64,000 nt of DNA from the NCBI GenBank assembly GCA_963743705.1, contig CAVUQS010000021.1:372001-436000 (forward strand). Reading direction: 5' to 3'. Below the pieces are notes generated by a model. It saw only the letters and a program-made list of their open reading frames with translations, searched no databases and was not told where the DNA came from. The translations under genes were made by a program, and so were the position numbers. Positions 32,489 through 40,130 of this stretch are shown here, piece by piece; the first letter of the stretch is position 1, and every line of letters starts with the position of its first letter. The DNA comes from PALSA-243 sp963743705. GTDB lineage: Bacteria; Acidobacteriota; Terriglobia; Bryobacterales; Bryobacteraceae.

Positions 32489-34311
32489 TGATTGACCTCC
32501 GGCTGATCCCAACGAATGTATGTCGGTACCGCGACCACCAGATACGAACGGCCGGAAAGCGGCTTGCCGTCTTTATCCTTTTCGTTCTTGGCAGTGGCGA
32601 CAACCCAGACATCGCCGTAATTATTGCGGCTGAATTTGCGCTGCGGATTCGGCCCGTCCGTATTCGGCGTGAAGAGGCCGTTGCTATCCAGCGTGCCGAC
32701 GAATTCCTTGTCGTCGTCACCGAAGCTGGCGTAGAACTCTTCCACTGACCAGCTCACGTCGATCGGTCCTAACTCGACATCGTCGCTGGTGTGCGGCTTG
32801 TCGTCGGCGCCACGCTGGTAGGCCATCGCTTCCAACTGCTGGTATCCGCGCGGATGCGTCGATTTCGCATCGCCGCCCAAGCGCGCCATCGATGCTTCGG
32901 GCAACACCTTGATGTAATCGATCTTGTCGTATACGGCGATCGCGCCCTCGAGGACGGCATTATGGAACACCACATCGCGCTTGCCGGGAACGGCATCGGC
33001 CGCGACATCCACCATGGCGACGATCTCAGCGGCATTGTGCGAGGCGATCGATTTCACGCTCACGCCGGAACCAAAATCCAAATCGGCGGGCGCGACTTGC
33101 GCGGGGAGATTGTTGCCGATGACGCGCACTTTCTGCGCTTGCGAGCCGGTTTTGAGCGAGTAGCGGTCGAGGGTGAGAAGCATGGGCTCCGGCGTGACGC
33201 GGCGGAGCTTTACGTCCACGCCGAATTCCTGATATTCGCCCCAGAACCAGCGGCCTTCGGCCCAGGTTTGATCGGGCGAAAACCAGAGGGTTTCGCGCAT
33301 CGTGTTCGCGAGATCGCCGGGCGAGGCGTTGGCGGCGAGAGCATGGCCGTTGGAACGCCCGCGCCATGAATAGCCGGCATAGACGAGTCCGCTGCCCGTG
33401 CGCGTGATCGCGGCGCCGCCGTTGACCGGCTGCAGCTTGGCCGTGGTGGTAAATTCGTCGTCGGATGCGCCCTGCGCGACGTTCAACTCGCCGAAATATT
33501 TGCCATGGCCCGGCACGCTAGCGCTGATCATCCACTTGCCGGTGATGCGCGGAGCGCGCATGCGCGCGCGCCAGGCGCCCCATTCGGGCGTGTGCAGCGG
33601 ATAGGTCTTGCCGAGGAAATCGAGCGTGGCGTCAAGCGAAACGGCGTTCGCCGGGTCGGCTGCAGCGCCTGCGGTTGCTGCGCCACCCCGTCCTCCCCGT
33701 CCAGCGGCTGCGGCGGCAGGCACGGCTCCGAACGCGCCGCGCCGGAACGCCACTTCCGCCTGCTGGTAAAGCGCCATGTGGGTATCCGCGAGCAGCGACC
33801 ACTCCTCGCGCGGACGGCGCCATTGGAACGGGCGGCCCAGCGCGTGGCAGGTCATGCAAGTGGTGCGCACGCTTTCGTTGGGAATGGCTTCATCGATGAT
33901 GCGGTGTTCGGCCATATACATGACCGGCTTGGCTTCCTCGGGCGCGAGGCCATGATAATTGCTGAGGTATTTCAGAATCGCGCGCGCATCGGCGGGCTGC
34001 AGCGTCAAGCCGTTCAGCCGGACCATGCGCTTGATGGCTTCCTCCCAACCTTCGGGAGTGGTGCGGATCCACGAGATGCGGCTCAGGTTCCCTTTTTCGT
34101 CTTTGGCATGGCACCCGCTGCAGCGGCTGATGGTGAGAGCGTCCGTGACCGGGATTCCCTCTTCCGTGGGCTTGGCCGGTTGCCCGTTGTCGCCACCTCG
34201 TCCGCGACCTCCGCCGCCGCGGCCCTGGGCCGTCAAATCGGGCGCGAGGATGAAGAGGCAGGTGGCAACTGCCAGAATAGGGAGAACTCTTGGGGCGATG
34301 CGCTGGATCAT
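32485..34311 (-). CDS. qhpA: Quinohemoprotein amine dehydrogenase alpha subunit (diheme cytochrome c)
   Basis: The 608-residue periplasmic protein has a signal peptide (VLPILAVATCLFILAPDLTA) and two c-type heme sites, CSGCH and CMTCH, in an N-terminal diheme domain (about residues 55-250). Beta-barrel/immunoglobulin-like domains follow and hold the rest of the alpha chain. The alpha subunit passes electrons from CTQ to an external acceptor. Two Gly/Arg-rich stretches are added: after the signal (QGRGGGGRGRGG) and between the heme sites and the next domain (AGRGGRGGAATAGAAADPA), which explain the length above the usual 500 or so residues. First gene of the operon. Confidence 0.92.
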   Translation of the reverse strand: MIQRIAPRVLPILAVATCLFILAPDLTAQGRGGGGRGRGGDNGQPAKPTEEGIPVTDALTISRCSGCHAKDEKGNLSRISWIRTTPEGWEEAIKRMVRLNGLTLQPADARAILKYLSNYHGLAPEEAKPVMYMAEHRIIDEAIPNESVRTTCMTCHALGRPFQWRRPREEWSLLADTHMALYQQAEVAFRRGAFGAVPAAAAAGRGGRGGAATAGAAADPANAVSLDATLDFLGKTYPLHTPEWGAWRARMRAPRITGKWMISASVPGHGKYFGELNVAQGASDDEFTTTAKLQPVNGGAAITRTGSGLVYAGYSWRGRSNGHALAANASPGDLANTMRETLWFSPDQTWAEGRWFWGEYQEFGVDVKLRRVTPEPMLLTLDRYSLKTGSQAQKVRVIGNNLPAQVAPADLDFGSGVSVKSIASHNAAEIVAMVDVAADAVPGKRDVVFHNAVLEGAIAVYDKIDYIKVLPEASMARLGGDAKSTHPRGYQQLEAMAYQRGADDKPHTSDDVELGPIDVSWSVEEFYASFGDDDKEFVGTLDSNGLFTPNTDGPNPQRKFSRNNYGDVWVVATAKNEKDKDGKPLSGRSYLVVAVPTYIRWDQPEVNQ

Positions 34312-34379
34312 TCGCTCACCGGATGTTGGTTTTAAGACGCCGTGAATGCATCGTAGTGGCTGGGGACTAGCGGAGTCAA

Positions 34380-35366
34380 GTGGATTTGGTGGATGCTGAA
34401 CCCATGGCCTCAGTAAAGATCCAGGGATGGGGCGTTGCGGCGGCGTGCTGCGCCGATTTGTTGAATCGCGCGGGATTCGCAGTTTTTCAAGAGGCGCAGG
34501 CGCGGGCGGGCGTTCCGGCGATCCTGATTAGCGCGGCCACGCAGACCCTAATTTGCGACATTTTCCAGCGGCCGGATCTGTTTCATGGATTGCGTCAGAT
34601 CGAGCGGCGCGTAGTCGCTTGGGGTCCGAAGGCGGAACCGGTGGTCTTGCCGCACTCGGCGGTGGTGATTTCCGAAGAGGAGCTGATTGCCGGGATTCAG
34701 CCGCAGGGCATGGACTCCCCGGAAGGCCACGCGAAATGGACGGTGTTTGCGTCGCAGCCGCTGCCAGAATCGGCGGTGGAGTGGCATTTCGGCACGCGCC
34801 GCGCGGTGGCGGTCCCGGTTGAGCTGAAATCGCCGGAGGAATCCGCTTGCTGGGTGGAATCGCTTGAGAGCGGATGGTTGTTCTTGATTCCGGGGTGGCT
34901 TATCGCGGTGGGCGGGTCGCCGGATGCACTGCTGGGGCGAAGCCACGTGGTTGAGGACCAGATTCGCACCGTCGGCACGCCTGTCGCGGACTTCCCGGCG
35001 TACCCTCGCATCGCGGACCCGCTTTGCGCAGCCGGTTGGCTGGCCTGCGGCAGCGCGGCCATGGCGTTCGACCCCATTTGCGGCGATGGAACAGGCAACG
35101 CGATGCGAGAGGCCGTCCTGGCCTCGGCAATCATCCGCGCCGCGGCGCGGGGCGAAGACGTGGAGGCGCTCCTGGAGCACTACCGCGCGCGATTGCTGGC
35201 GGGATTCCGCCGTCACCTGGAGATATCCCTCGACTTCTACCGCGCGGGCAATTCAGGGCCTTGGTGGGTGGAGGAAATTGAGGCGCTGGAACGCGGGCTC
35301 GCCTGGTGCACGCCGCCGCCGGCTTTCCGTTACCGGTTGGAAGGTTTCGAGCTGGTTCGGATCTAG
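34380..35366 (+). CDS. qhpG: QhpG-like FAD-dependent monooxygenase
   Basis: The 328-residue protein starts at a GTG with GGAG seven bases upstream. It has an N-terminal Rossmann-type motif (IQGWGVAAACCADLLNRAGF) and the flavoprotein signature FDPICGDGTGNAMREAVLAS near residue 240, as in aromatic hydroxylases and halogenases. QhpG of the known system dihydroxylates the tryptophan of QhpC to start CTQ formation. The gene is divergent from qhpA across 68 bases, a likely shared control region. It is about 100 residues shorter than I expect of QhpG and lacks the usual GD motif region in recognisable form, so identity is from context plus fold. Confidence 0.72.
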   Translation: MDLVDAEPMASVKIQGWGVAAACCADLLNRAGFAVFQEAQARAGVPAILISAATQTLICDIFQRPDLFHGLRQIERRVVAWGPKAEPVVLPHSAVVISEEELIAGIQPQGMDSPEGHAKWTVFASQPLPESAVEWHFGTRRAVAVPVELKSPEESACWVESLESGWLFLIPGWLIAVGGSPDALLGRSHVVEDQIRTVGTPVADFPAYPRIADPLCAAGWLACGSAAMAFDPICGDGTGNAMREAVLASAIIRAAARGEDVEALLEHYRARLLAGFRRHLEISLDFYRAGNSGPWWVEEIEALERGLAWCTPPPAFRYRLEGFELVRI

Positions 35367-36409
35367 CGGCCCGTGAGCGCAATCGCCGCGTAAGCCGTGG
35401 CGGCGTCGCTCATGAAACGGCCGGCGTCCGACGCCGGGTCGCGCTTCTTGTTCATGGATGTCGCCAGCCAGGCGCCACCCGAATCCTGATTGTGCTCCAG
35501 CCAAGCGATGCCCTTGGCGATCTGCGCGTCGGCCGACGTAACGCCGGATTGACGCAGCGCCGCCACCATCAGGCCCGTGCCGTAGCCGTCGCTGGCTTCA
35601 TCCATGGGCGTGCCGTCACGGCGTTTCCAATCTTTGATGACGAGGGACGATTCGCTCCAGCCGCCATCGGGGCGCTGCTTGGAGAGAATGTCTTCCACGA
35701 TGGCCGCGCGGTGTTCCGGCTTGAGCAGGCGCGGCAGTTTGCCAGAGGCCCAAAGCGCCACGGCGCGGTGCAGCGTGGATTGCGATTGTTGTTCGCGCTG
35801 TAAGTAATCGGCCAGCAACGCGATATTTTCTTCGCTGTTGTCATGCGCGAGCCCGGCAGCAAGGCCTCCGAGCGCAGCACCCCAGAACGCGGAATCGTCC
35901 GCTTCCCAGGGTTCGTTGTGGAAGTTGAGCCAGGTCCAGGCGCCGCGTTTTTCACCGGTCTTCAGTTGCAGCGCCCACATGTTGCGTATGGCGTCTTTGG
36001 CGGCGGGAACATCGTAGCGCGCCAGAATCAGGGCGTTGAGCACGGCTTCGGTGCCGCGCGATTCGGCGGATTTGGGAGCGCCGTTCTTTTCGTCGTTATA
36101 GAAAGGCAGCGCTTCATTCCAGATGGATTCGCGTTTGCCGACGTTATCGAGCAGTTTGCGCTCACTCGCCGACGGCGCCTGTTCGGCCAGCGGCGCGCGC
36201 AAGGCCGGACGCCCCAATGCATACGGCAGCGACGTGTGGCACGAGACGCAGAAGGTTTCGTGATCGCGCGCAGCGGAGGGCCATCCAGCCCACCAGCCCA
36301 TGCGGCTATCGAGATAGCTTGCCGCGGCTTGCGGATTCCAAGATTTGGTTTCGCCAGGCTGCGCTTGCGCCGCGCAGGCAATGAGGGTCGCGAGCAGGAG
36401 AATCTTCAT
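35363..36409 (-). CDS. Secreted protein with one heme c motif and a terpene-cyclase-like helical toroid
   Basis: The 348-residue protein has a signal peptide (MKILLLATLIACAAQAQ), then ETFCVSCHTSLPYAL, a CxxCH heme c-binding motif (about residue 53), then alpha/alpha repeats of prenyltransferase/squalene-cyclase type (TEAVLNALILARYDVPAAKD, QRPDGGWSESSLVIKDWKRR, DGYGTGLMVAALRQSG). It lacks the DxDD cyclase motif, so it is unlikely to cyclise terpenes. Its 3' end overlaps the qhpG end by four bases in convergent orientation. It may be an electron-carrier or a periplasmic scaffold; function unknown. Confidence 0.65.
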   Translation of the reverse strand: MKILLLATLIACAAQAQPGETKSWNPQAAASYLDSRMGWWAGWPSAARDHETFCVSCHTSLPYALGRPALRAPLAEQAPSASERKLLDNVGKRESIWNEALPFYNDEKNGAPKSAESRGTEAVLNALILARYDVPAAKDAIRNMWALQLKTGEKRGAWTWLNFHNEPWEADDSAFWGAALGGLAAGLAHDNSEENIALLADYLQREQQSQSTLHRAVALWASGKLPRLLKPEHRAAIVEDILSKQRPDGGWSESSLVIKDWKRRDGTPMDEASDGYGTGLMVAALRQSGVTSADAQIAKGIAWLEHNQDSGGAWLATSMNKKRDPASDAGRFMSDAATAYAAIALTGR

Positions 36410-36473
36410 GACCGCCTCGTTTTATCGAGTGTAGCGCTATCGGATGGGCGGTTGCCGGCAAATGAGTGAATTT

Positions 36474-36550
36474 TGGTGGCGGCGGGGCGACTCGAACGCC
36501 CGACCTAGGGATTATGAGACCCTCGCTCTAGCCAGCTGAGCTACGCCGCC
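36474..36550 (-). tRNA. tRNA-Met (CAT), elongator type, with CCA encoded
   Basis: Seven acceptor pairs GGCGGCG/CGCCGCC, a GCTC/GAGC D stem, an anticodon loop CTCATAA (anticodon CAT) and a GGGCG/CGCCC T stem with TTCGAGT loop are seen, and CCA follows the discriminator A. One U-U mismatch closes the anticodon stem (AGGGT/TCCCT). The acceptor fits elongator Met; a Lys-modified Ile tRNA is less likely. Confidence 0.9.
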
Positions 36551-37149
36551 AAGGGGAATGCTCAAGTATAGCGCAACGTGCGAATGGGCTTGCCGGGTCT
36601 ATGCAGCTTCGTTCGCTCAGGGGATTCCCTCAATTCGGTTGTGGAAAAGTGCGGCAGGCGTGCGGCTGCGGAACCCGGCTTTCCGACAAAAGCGGCGCGA
36701 GCCGCCAATTCTATCTAAATATTTTGCATGCAATCGGTTAGGCGACTTGCTGCGGCATGGTTCAAAGCGTGGTAAGTATATGTCCGCACGAAGCTTAATT
36801 GTCTTGTAAGACGATTTCCCACAATTTTTTCCACAGATCTGTGGGCAAGGCCGAGCAGCGGACGATTGTCGAATCGGCGGTCGGCAGAGCGACTTTTCCG
36901 CAGCCTGGATTTCCCATTAAAATGCCGGGGCCTGCATTAGAAAAATTGCGGCGCGAGGTACCTCAAGTACCGCGGTTAATGGCTTCCGTCAATGTGGATA
37001 TCTGGCTATTTTTGTGTAATTTACCGAGATTCGCGCGGGGCAGGAAAACCGCTGCCTCCGACCTCAGTTAGCAGTACCCAACCCCAACTGAATGCGAGGC
37101 GTTTTTCTTTACTTAAAACGGAGCATTTCCATACAATCGGGGCAAGATA
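36551..37149 (+). other. Intergenic region before the PEP-CTERM gene, with palindromes
   Basis: No gene is supported. It contains GTCTTGTAAGAC (36801-36812), a perfect 14-bp palindrome CCACAGATCTGTGG (36831-36844) and GGTACCTCAAGTACC (36957-36972), and is AT-richer than its surroundings, so it is probably the long regulatory leader of the PEP-CTERM gene. Confidence 0.55.
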
Positions 37150-39423
37150 ATGATTGGAATCGCGCGGATATTGAATCGGAATCAGCGGCGTCCTGGCGCA
37201 TTGAGACTGGCGGCGGCCGGCCTATTGGTGTTGAATCTCCAAGTTGACGCCTCCACCCTTACCTGGAACCAAAACGGGGCCCCAACGGGTTGGAACACAG
37301 CGAATCACTGGAGTGGCAACGTGGTCCCGGGGGCGGACGGCGCTGGCGACATCCTGATTATCGGCACCGGCAACACGCATGGAACCAGCGACAACATCTC
37401 GAATCTGACGATCAATTCATTAGTTTTAAACACCGGTTACAGCGCGGCCATAACCGGCGTCGCGCTCACGATTTCCGCGGGAAGCGGAACGCTGGCGGCG
37501 ACCGCCGGAACCCTGTCCAACGCCAACGGCGCCCTCACCATCGGCGGCACGTTCAGCATGACTTCGACAGGTGTGATTACCGGGACGGGGTCGTTCACCA
37601 ATAACGGCACCATCACCGGCGGATCGATTACCGCCAAGAACGCTTTCACCAACACGAACGGAACCCTGAGCGGGCTCACGTTGGGCAGCGCAACCGCCGG
37701 ACTGACGATCAACGGCGGGCACATCACGGGAACCAACGCGCTTTCGGGCGTGACACTCTCCGGGGTAACCCAAACCGGGACAAGCACCGAAGCCACCGCC
37801 GGCCGGGTAGCGCTCTTCACGAACTCGACTAACAGCGGCACAGTGACGGCGTCGGCCGGAACGCTTTCCGTCACCGGCGCGACGACGAACACAGGGACGC
37901 TGAGCGCGTCAGGCACGGGCGTGCTTACCATCTCGGGCACGGTCGCCAACACCAACGGAACAATTACCAAGGCGAGCTATGACGCGGCCACCATCACCGG
38001 CGGCACGATCACCGGCGTCTCGACATTATCTGGAAATAGCACCTTCAGCGGGGCGAACAATACCACCACGCTATCGTCGAATAATCATCTGCTGACGTTC
38101 ACGGGTGGAACTAACAGCGGAACGTTGAACACCACCGGAGGCGGCACGCTCTCGGTGGGCGGGGCCGTCAACAACACCGGCGGCACGATCAACAATGCCA
38201 CGTTTAGCAGCGGCGTTTCGATCACCGGCGGCACGATCTCGGGCACCTCGACTCTGGGCGGAAACGGCACTTTCACCAACGCCATTAACGCCACCACCCT
38301 GGGCGCGCTGACTGGCAGCACGCTGACATTCAGCGGCGGCACGAACTCCGGCACATTGACCAACGCCAAGGGCGGATCGCTGATCATCGTCGGCAATGTG
38401 AATAACACTTCCGGCGTCATCACGGGCGCGACGTATCAAGGCGCTACGCTCACCGGCGGGACGGTAAGCGGCGCGACGAATGGGCAGTCCAGCGTCTTCA
38501 ATAATGTGGCCTTCACCGGAGCCACGTTGACGAACGGAACGATCAGCGGCGCGAGCACCGCGACCGGAACCAACGTCCTGACAAACATTACCAATACCGG
38601 TGCATTGAGCGTCAATAGCGGTAGTACGACACTGGCTGGCGCCACAACGAATACGGGCGGCACGATCACCTCGGCGGGCGGCACGACCTTTGTGACCGGC
38701 ACGGTCGCGGGCGGAACGATGAACGTCACCGGCGGGACTTTGAATATCGCCAGCGGGGCTAACGCCGATCCGCTTCTGTTCCAGGAAACCTCGGGCGCGG
38801 TTACGCTCAGCGGCGGAATGACGGTCTCCACGGCGGATCTTCTCGGAGGGACTTTCGACGGCAGGGGTTCCTTCAGCGCGAACACCATCGATAACGGAAC
38901 GACCGCCAGTAACGGTCTCAATTACGATGTCAACGGCAGCGCGGCGGCATGGGGCGGTACGGCGACCATCGGCACGGTGAATGTCGGCACGTACAACCAG
39001 ACGGCCGGCGGCACGCTCTCGATCAACTTCAACAGCGGCTTCTCCGGCAACGACGAACTAAACGCCACCGCGGGCGTCAGCCTGGGCGGGGCCCTCGACC
39101 TGCTTACCGCCGCCGGCGCCGAACTAAATACGGCCAGCCTCAACAAGAGCCAGGCTTACGTGCTGATCGATCTCGGCGGCGACAACGACGTCACCGGTCA
39201 GTTTTCCACGGTCAATGCCATCGGCATTGTGGGGCAGGCCTCAGGTACGGCGGGGACGACCTCCGGTTGGTGGGTCATTTACAACGGCTCGCACGGGGAC
39301 GGGGACGTGGAATTGGATTTCGTTGCGGCATCGTCGCCTGCTCCCGAACCGGGAACGGACATCCTTCTCGGCGGCGCGCTAATCGGCTTGACGCTCTTGC
39401 GCAAGAAGCTGACGCGCCGCTAG
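37150..39423 (+). CDS. PEP-CTERM-sorted Thr/Asn/Gly-repeat beta-helix protein
   Basis: The 757-residue protein has an N-terminal signal (RLAAAGLLVLNLQVDASTLT) and a C-terminal APEPGTDILLGGALIGLTLL plus a basic RKKLTRR end, which is the PEP-CTERM sorting pattern (PEP, one helix, Arg-rich tail). Between them are about 600 residues of degenerate repeats such as GTITGGSITAKNAFTNTNGT, TNTGTLSASGTGVLTISGTV and GGTISGTSTLGGNGTF, forming a probable beta-helix of adhesin type, almost free of Cys and poor in charge. Residues 35-110 (WNTANHWSGNVVPGADGAGD) form an autotransporter-like head. Probably exported into the extracellular matrix. A strong terminator follows. Confidence 0.85.
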   Translation: MIGIARILNRNQRRPGALRLAAAGLLVLNLQVDASTLTWNQNGAPTGWNTANHWSGNVVPGADGAGDILIIGTGNTHGTSDNISNLTINSLVLNTGYSAAITGVALTISAGSGTLAATAGTLSNANGALTIGGTFSMTSTGVITGTGSFTNNGTITGGSITAKNAFTNTNGTLSGLTLGSATAGLTINGGHITGTNALSGVTLSGVTQTGTSTEATAGRVALFTNSTNSGTVTASAGTLSVTGATTNTGTLSASGTGVLTISGTVANTNGTITKASYDAATITGGTITGVSTLSGNSTFSGANNTTTLSSNNHLLTFTGGTNSGTLNTTGGGTLSVGGAVNNTGGTINNATFSSGVSITGGTISGTSTLGGNGTFTNAINATTLGALTGSTLTFSGGTNSGTLTNAKGGSLIIVGNVNNTSGVITGATYQGATLTGGTVSGATNGQSSVFNNVAFTGATLTNGTISGASTATGTNVLTNITNTGALSVNSGSTTLAGATTNTGGTITSAGGTTFVTGTVAGGTMNVTGGTLNIASGANADPLLFQETSGAVTLSGGMTVSTADLLGGTFDGRGSFSANTIDNGTTASNGLNYDVNGSAAAWGGTATIGTVNVGTYNQTAGGTLSINFNSGFSGNDELNATAGVSLGGALDLLTAAGAELNTASLNKSQAYVLIDLGGDNDVTGQFSTVNAIGIVGQASGTAGTTSGWWVIYNGSHGDGDVELDFVAASSPAPEPGTDILLGGALIGLTLLRKKLTRR

Positions 39424-39444
39424 TTGAATTGCGGTCTCTTGCCG

Positions 39445-39483
39445 GGGGCTTGAGCGTCAATCACGCGCTTAAGCCCCTTTTTT
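39445..39483 (+). terminator. Rho-independent terminator after the PEP-CTERM gene
   Basis: GGGGCTTGAGCG pairs with CGCTTAAGCCCC over 12 bp (one G-T) around a nine-base loop and is followed by TTTTTT. Confidence 0.9.
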
Positions 39484-39540
39484 ATTGACGTTTACGGGAT
39501 CCTGTCACCGGAATACAAAGTATAATTGAGGCTACGTTTT

Positions 39541-40002
39541 ATGCAACACGATCAGTTGGAAGGACCGCCGGGCGATGAGGGTAGCGAGCAGCGCTCGTCT
39601 AGGGCGGACGGGGATCGGACTCCGCGGCGTCGTACCCGCCTGATCCCGGCCGCGATCATCGTCGCGCTTGCCATTTTGGCGCACGCTTGGATTGTCAGCC
39701 ACCCGAGAGCGATTTCGTTCGATCAGACCTATCAGGCCGTCCTGCTCACTAATAACACCGTCTATTTCGGAAGGCTGCAGGGCTATGGCACCGATAATCC
39801 GGTTTTGACTGAAGTTTATTATGTACAAGCCAGCGTCGATCCGCAGACCAAAGAGCAGAAGAACGTGCTCACCAAACGCGGCAAGGAATGGCACGAACCG
39901 GACAGAATGTACATCAACCCGAAGCAGATCGTGATCGTCGAGCCGGTGGGGCCGAATTCCCGGGTGTCGGAGTTGATCAAAGAATTGAAACTGCAGCGGT
40001 AA
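39541..40002 (+). CDS. Single-pass membrane protein, unknown function
   Basis: The 153-residue product has a charged N-terminal tail (SSRADGDRTPRRRTR), one membrane helix (LIPAAIIVALAILAHAWIVS, about residues 37-56) and a soluble C-terminal domain (SFDQTYQAVLLTNNTVYFGR, RMYINPKQIVIVEPVGPNS). The C-terminal beta-rich part resembles hypothetical proteins in which a Tyr-Phe-Gly-x-Leu motif is conserved. A TTG start at 39526 is possible. Function unknown. Confidence 0.6.
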   Translation: MQHDQLEGPPGDEGSEQRSSRADGDRTPRRRTRLIPAAIIVALAILAHAWIVSHPRAISFDQTYQAVLLTNNTVYFGRLQGYGTDNPVLTEVYYVQASVDPQTKEQKNVLTKRGKEWHEPDRMYINPKQIVIVEPVGPNSRVSELIKELKLQR

Positions 40003-40130
40003 GAACGATAACTTGCTATATTATTGATTCCGCACAATTTATAAGTGTAAAACATCACCATGCGCGGCCTCGGATGAATATTTGGGCCGTTTAGCCGGGA
40101 ACTGTGTTCCACTTTCAGGGAATCAATACT

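Noticed and set aside
37437..37970. Minus-strand Pro/Val-rich frames opposite the adhesin
   Set aside because: They mirror the Thr/Gly repeats of the plus-strand gene.
37450..38900. CRISPR-like or tandem DNA repeats in the adhesin gene
   Set aside because: The repeats are degenerate at DNA level, of uneven spacing and in frame with a protein; no spacer structure and no cas genes are present.
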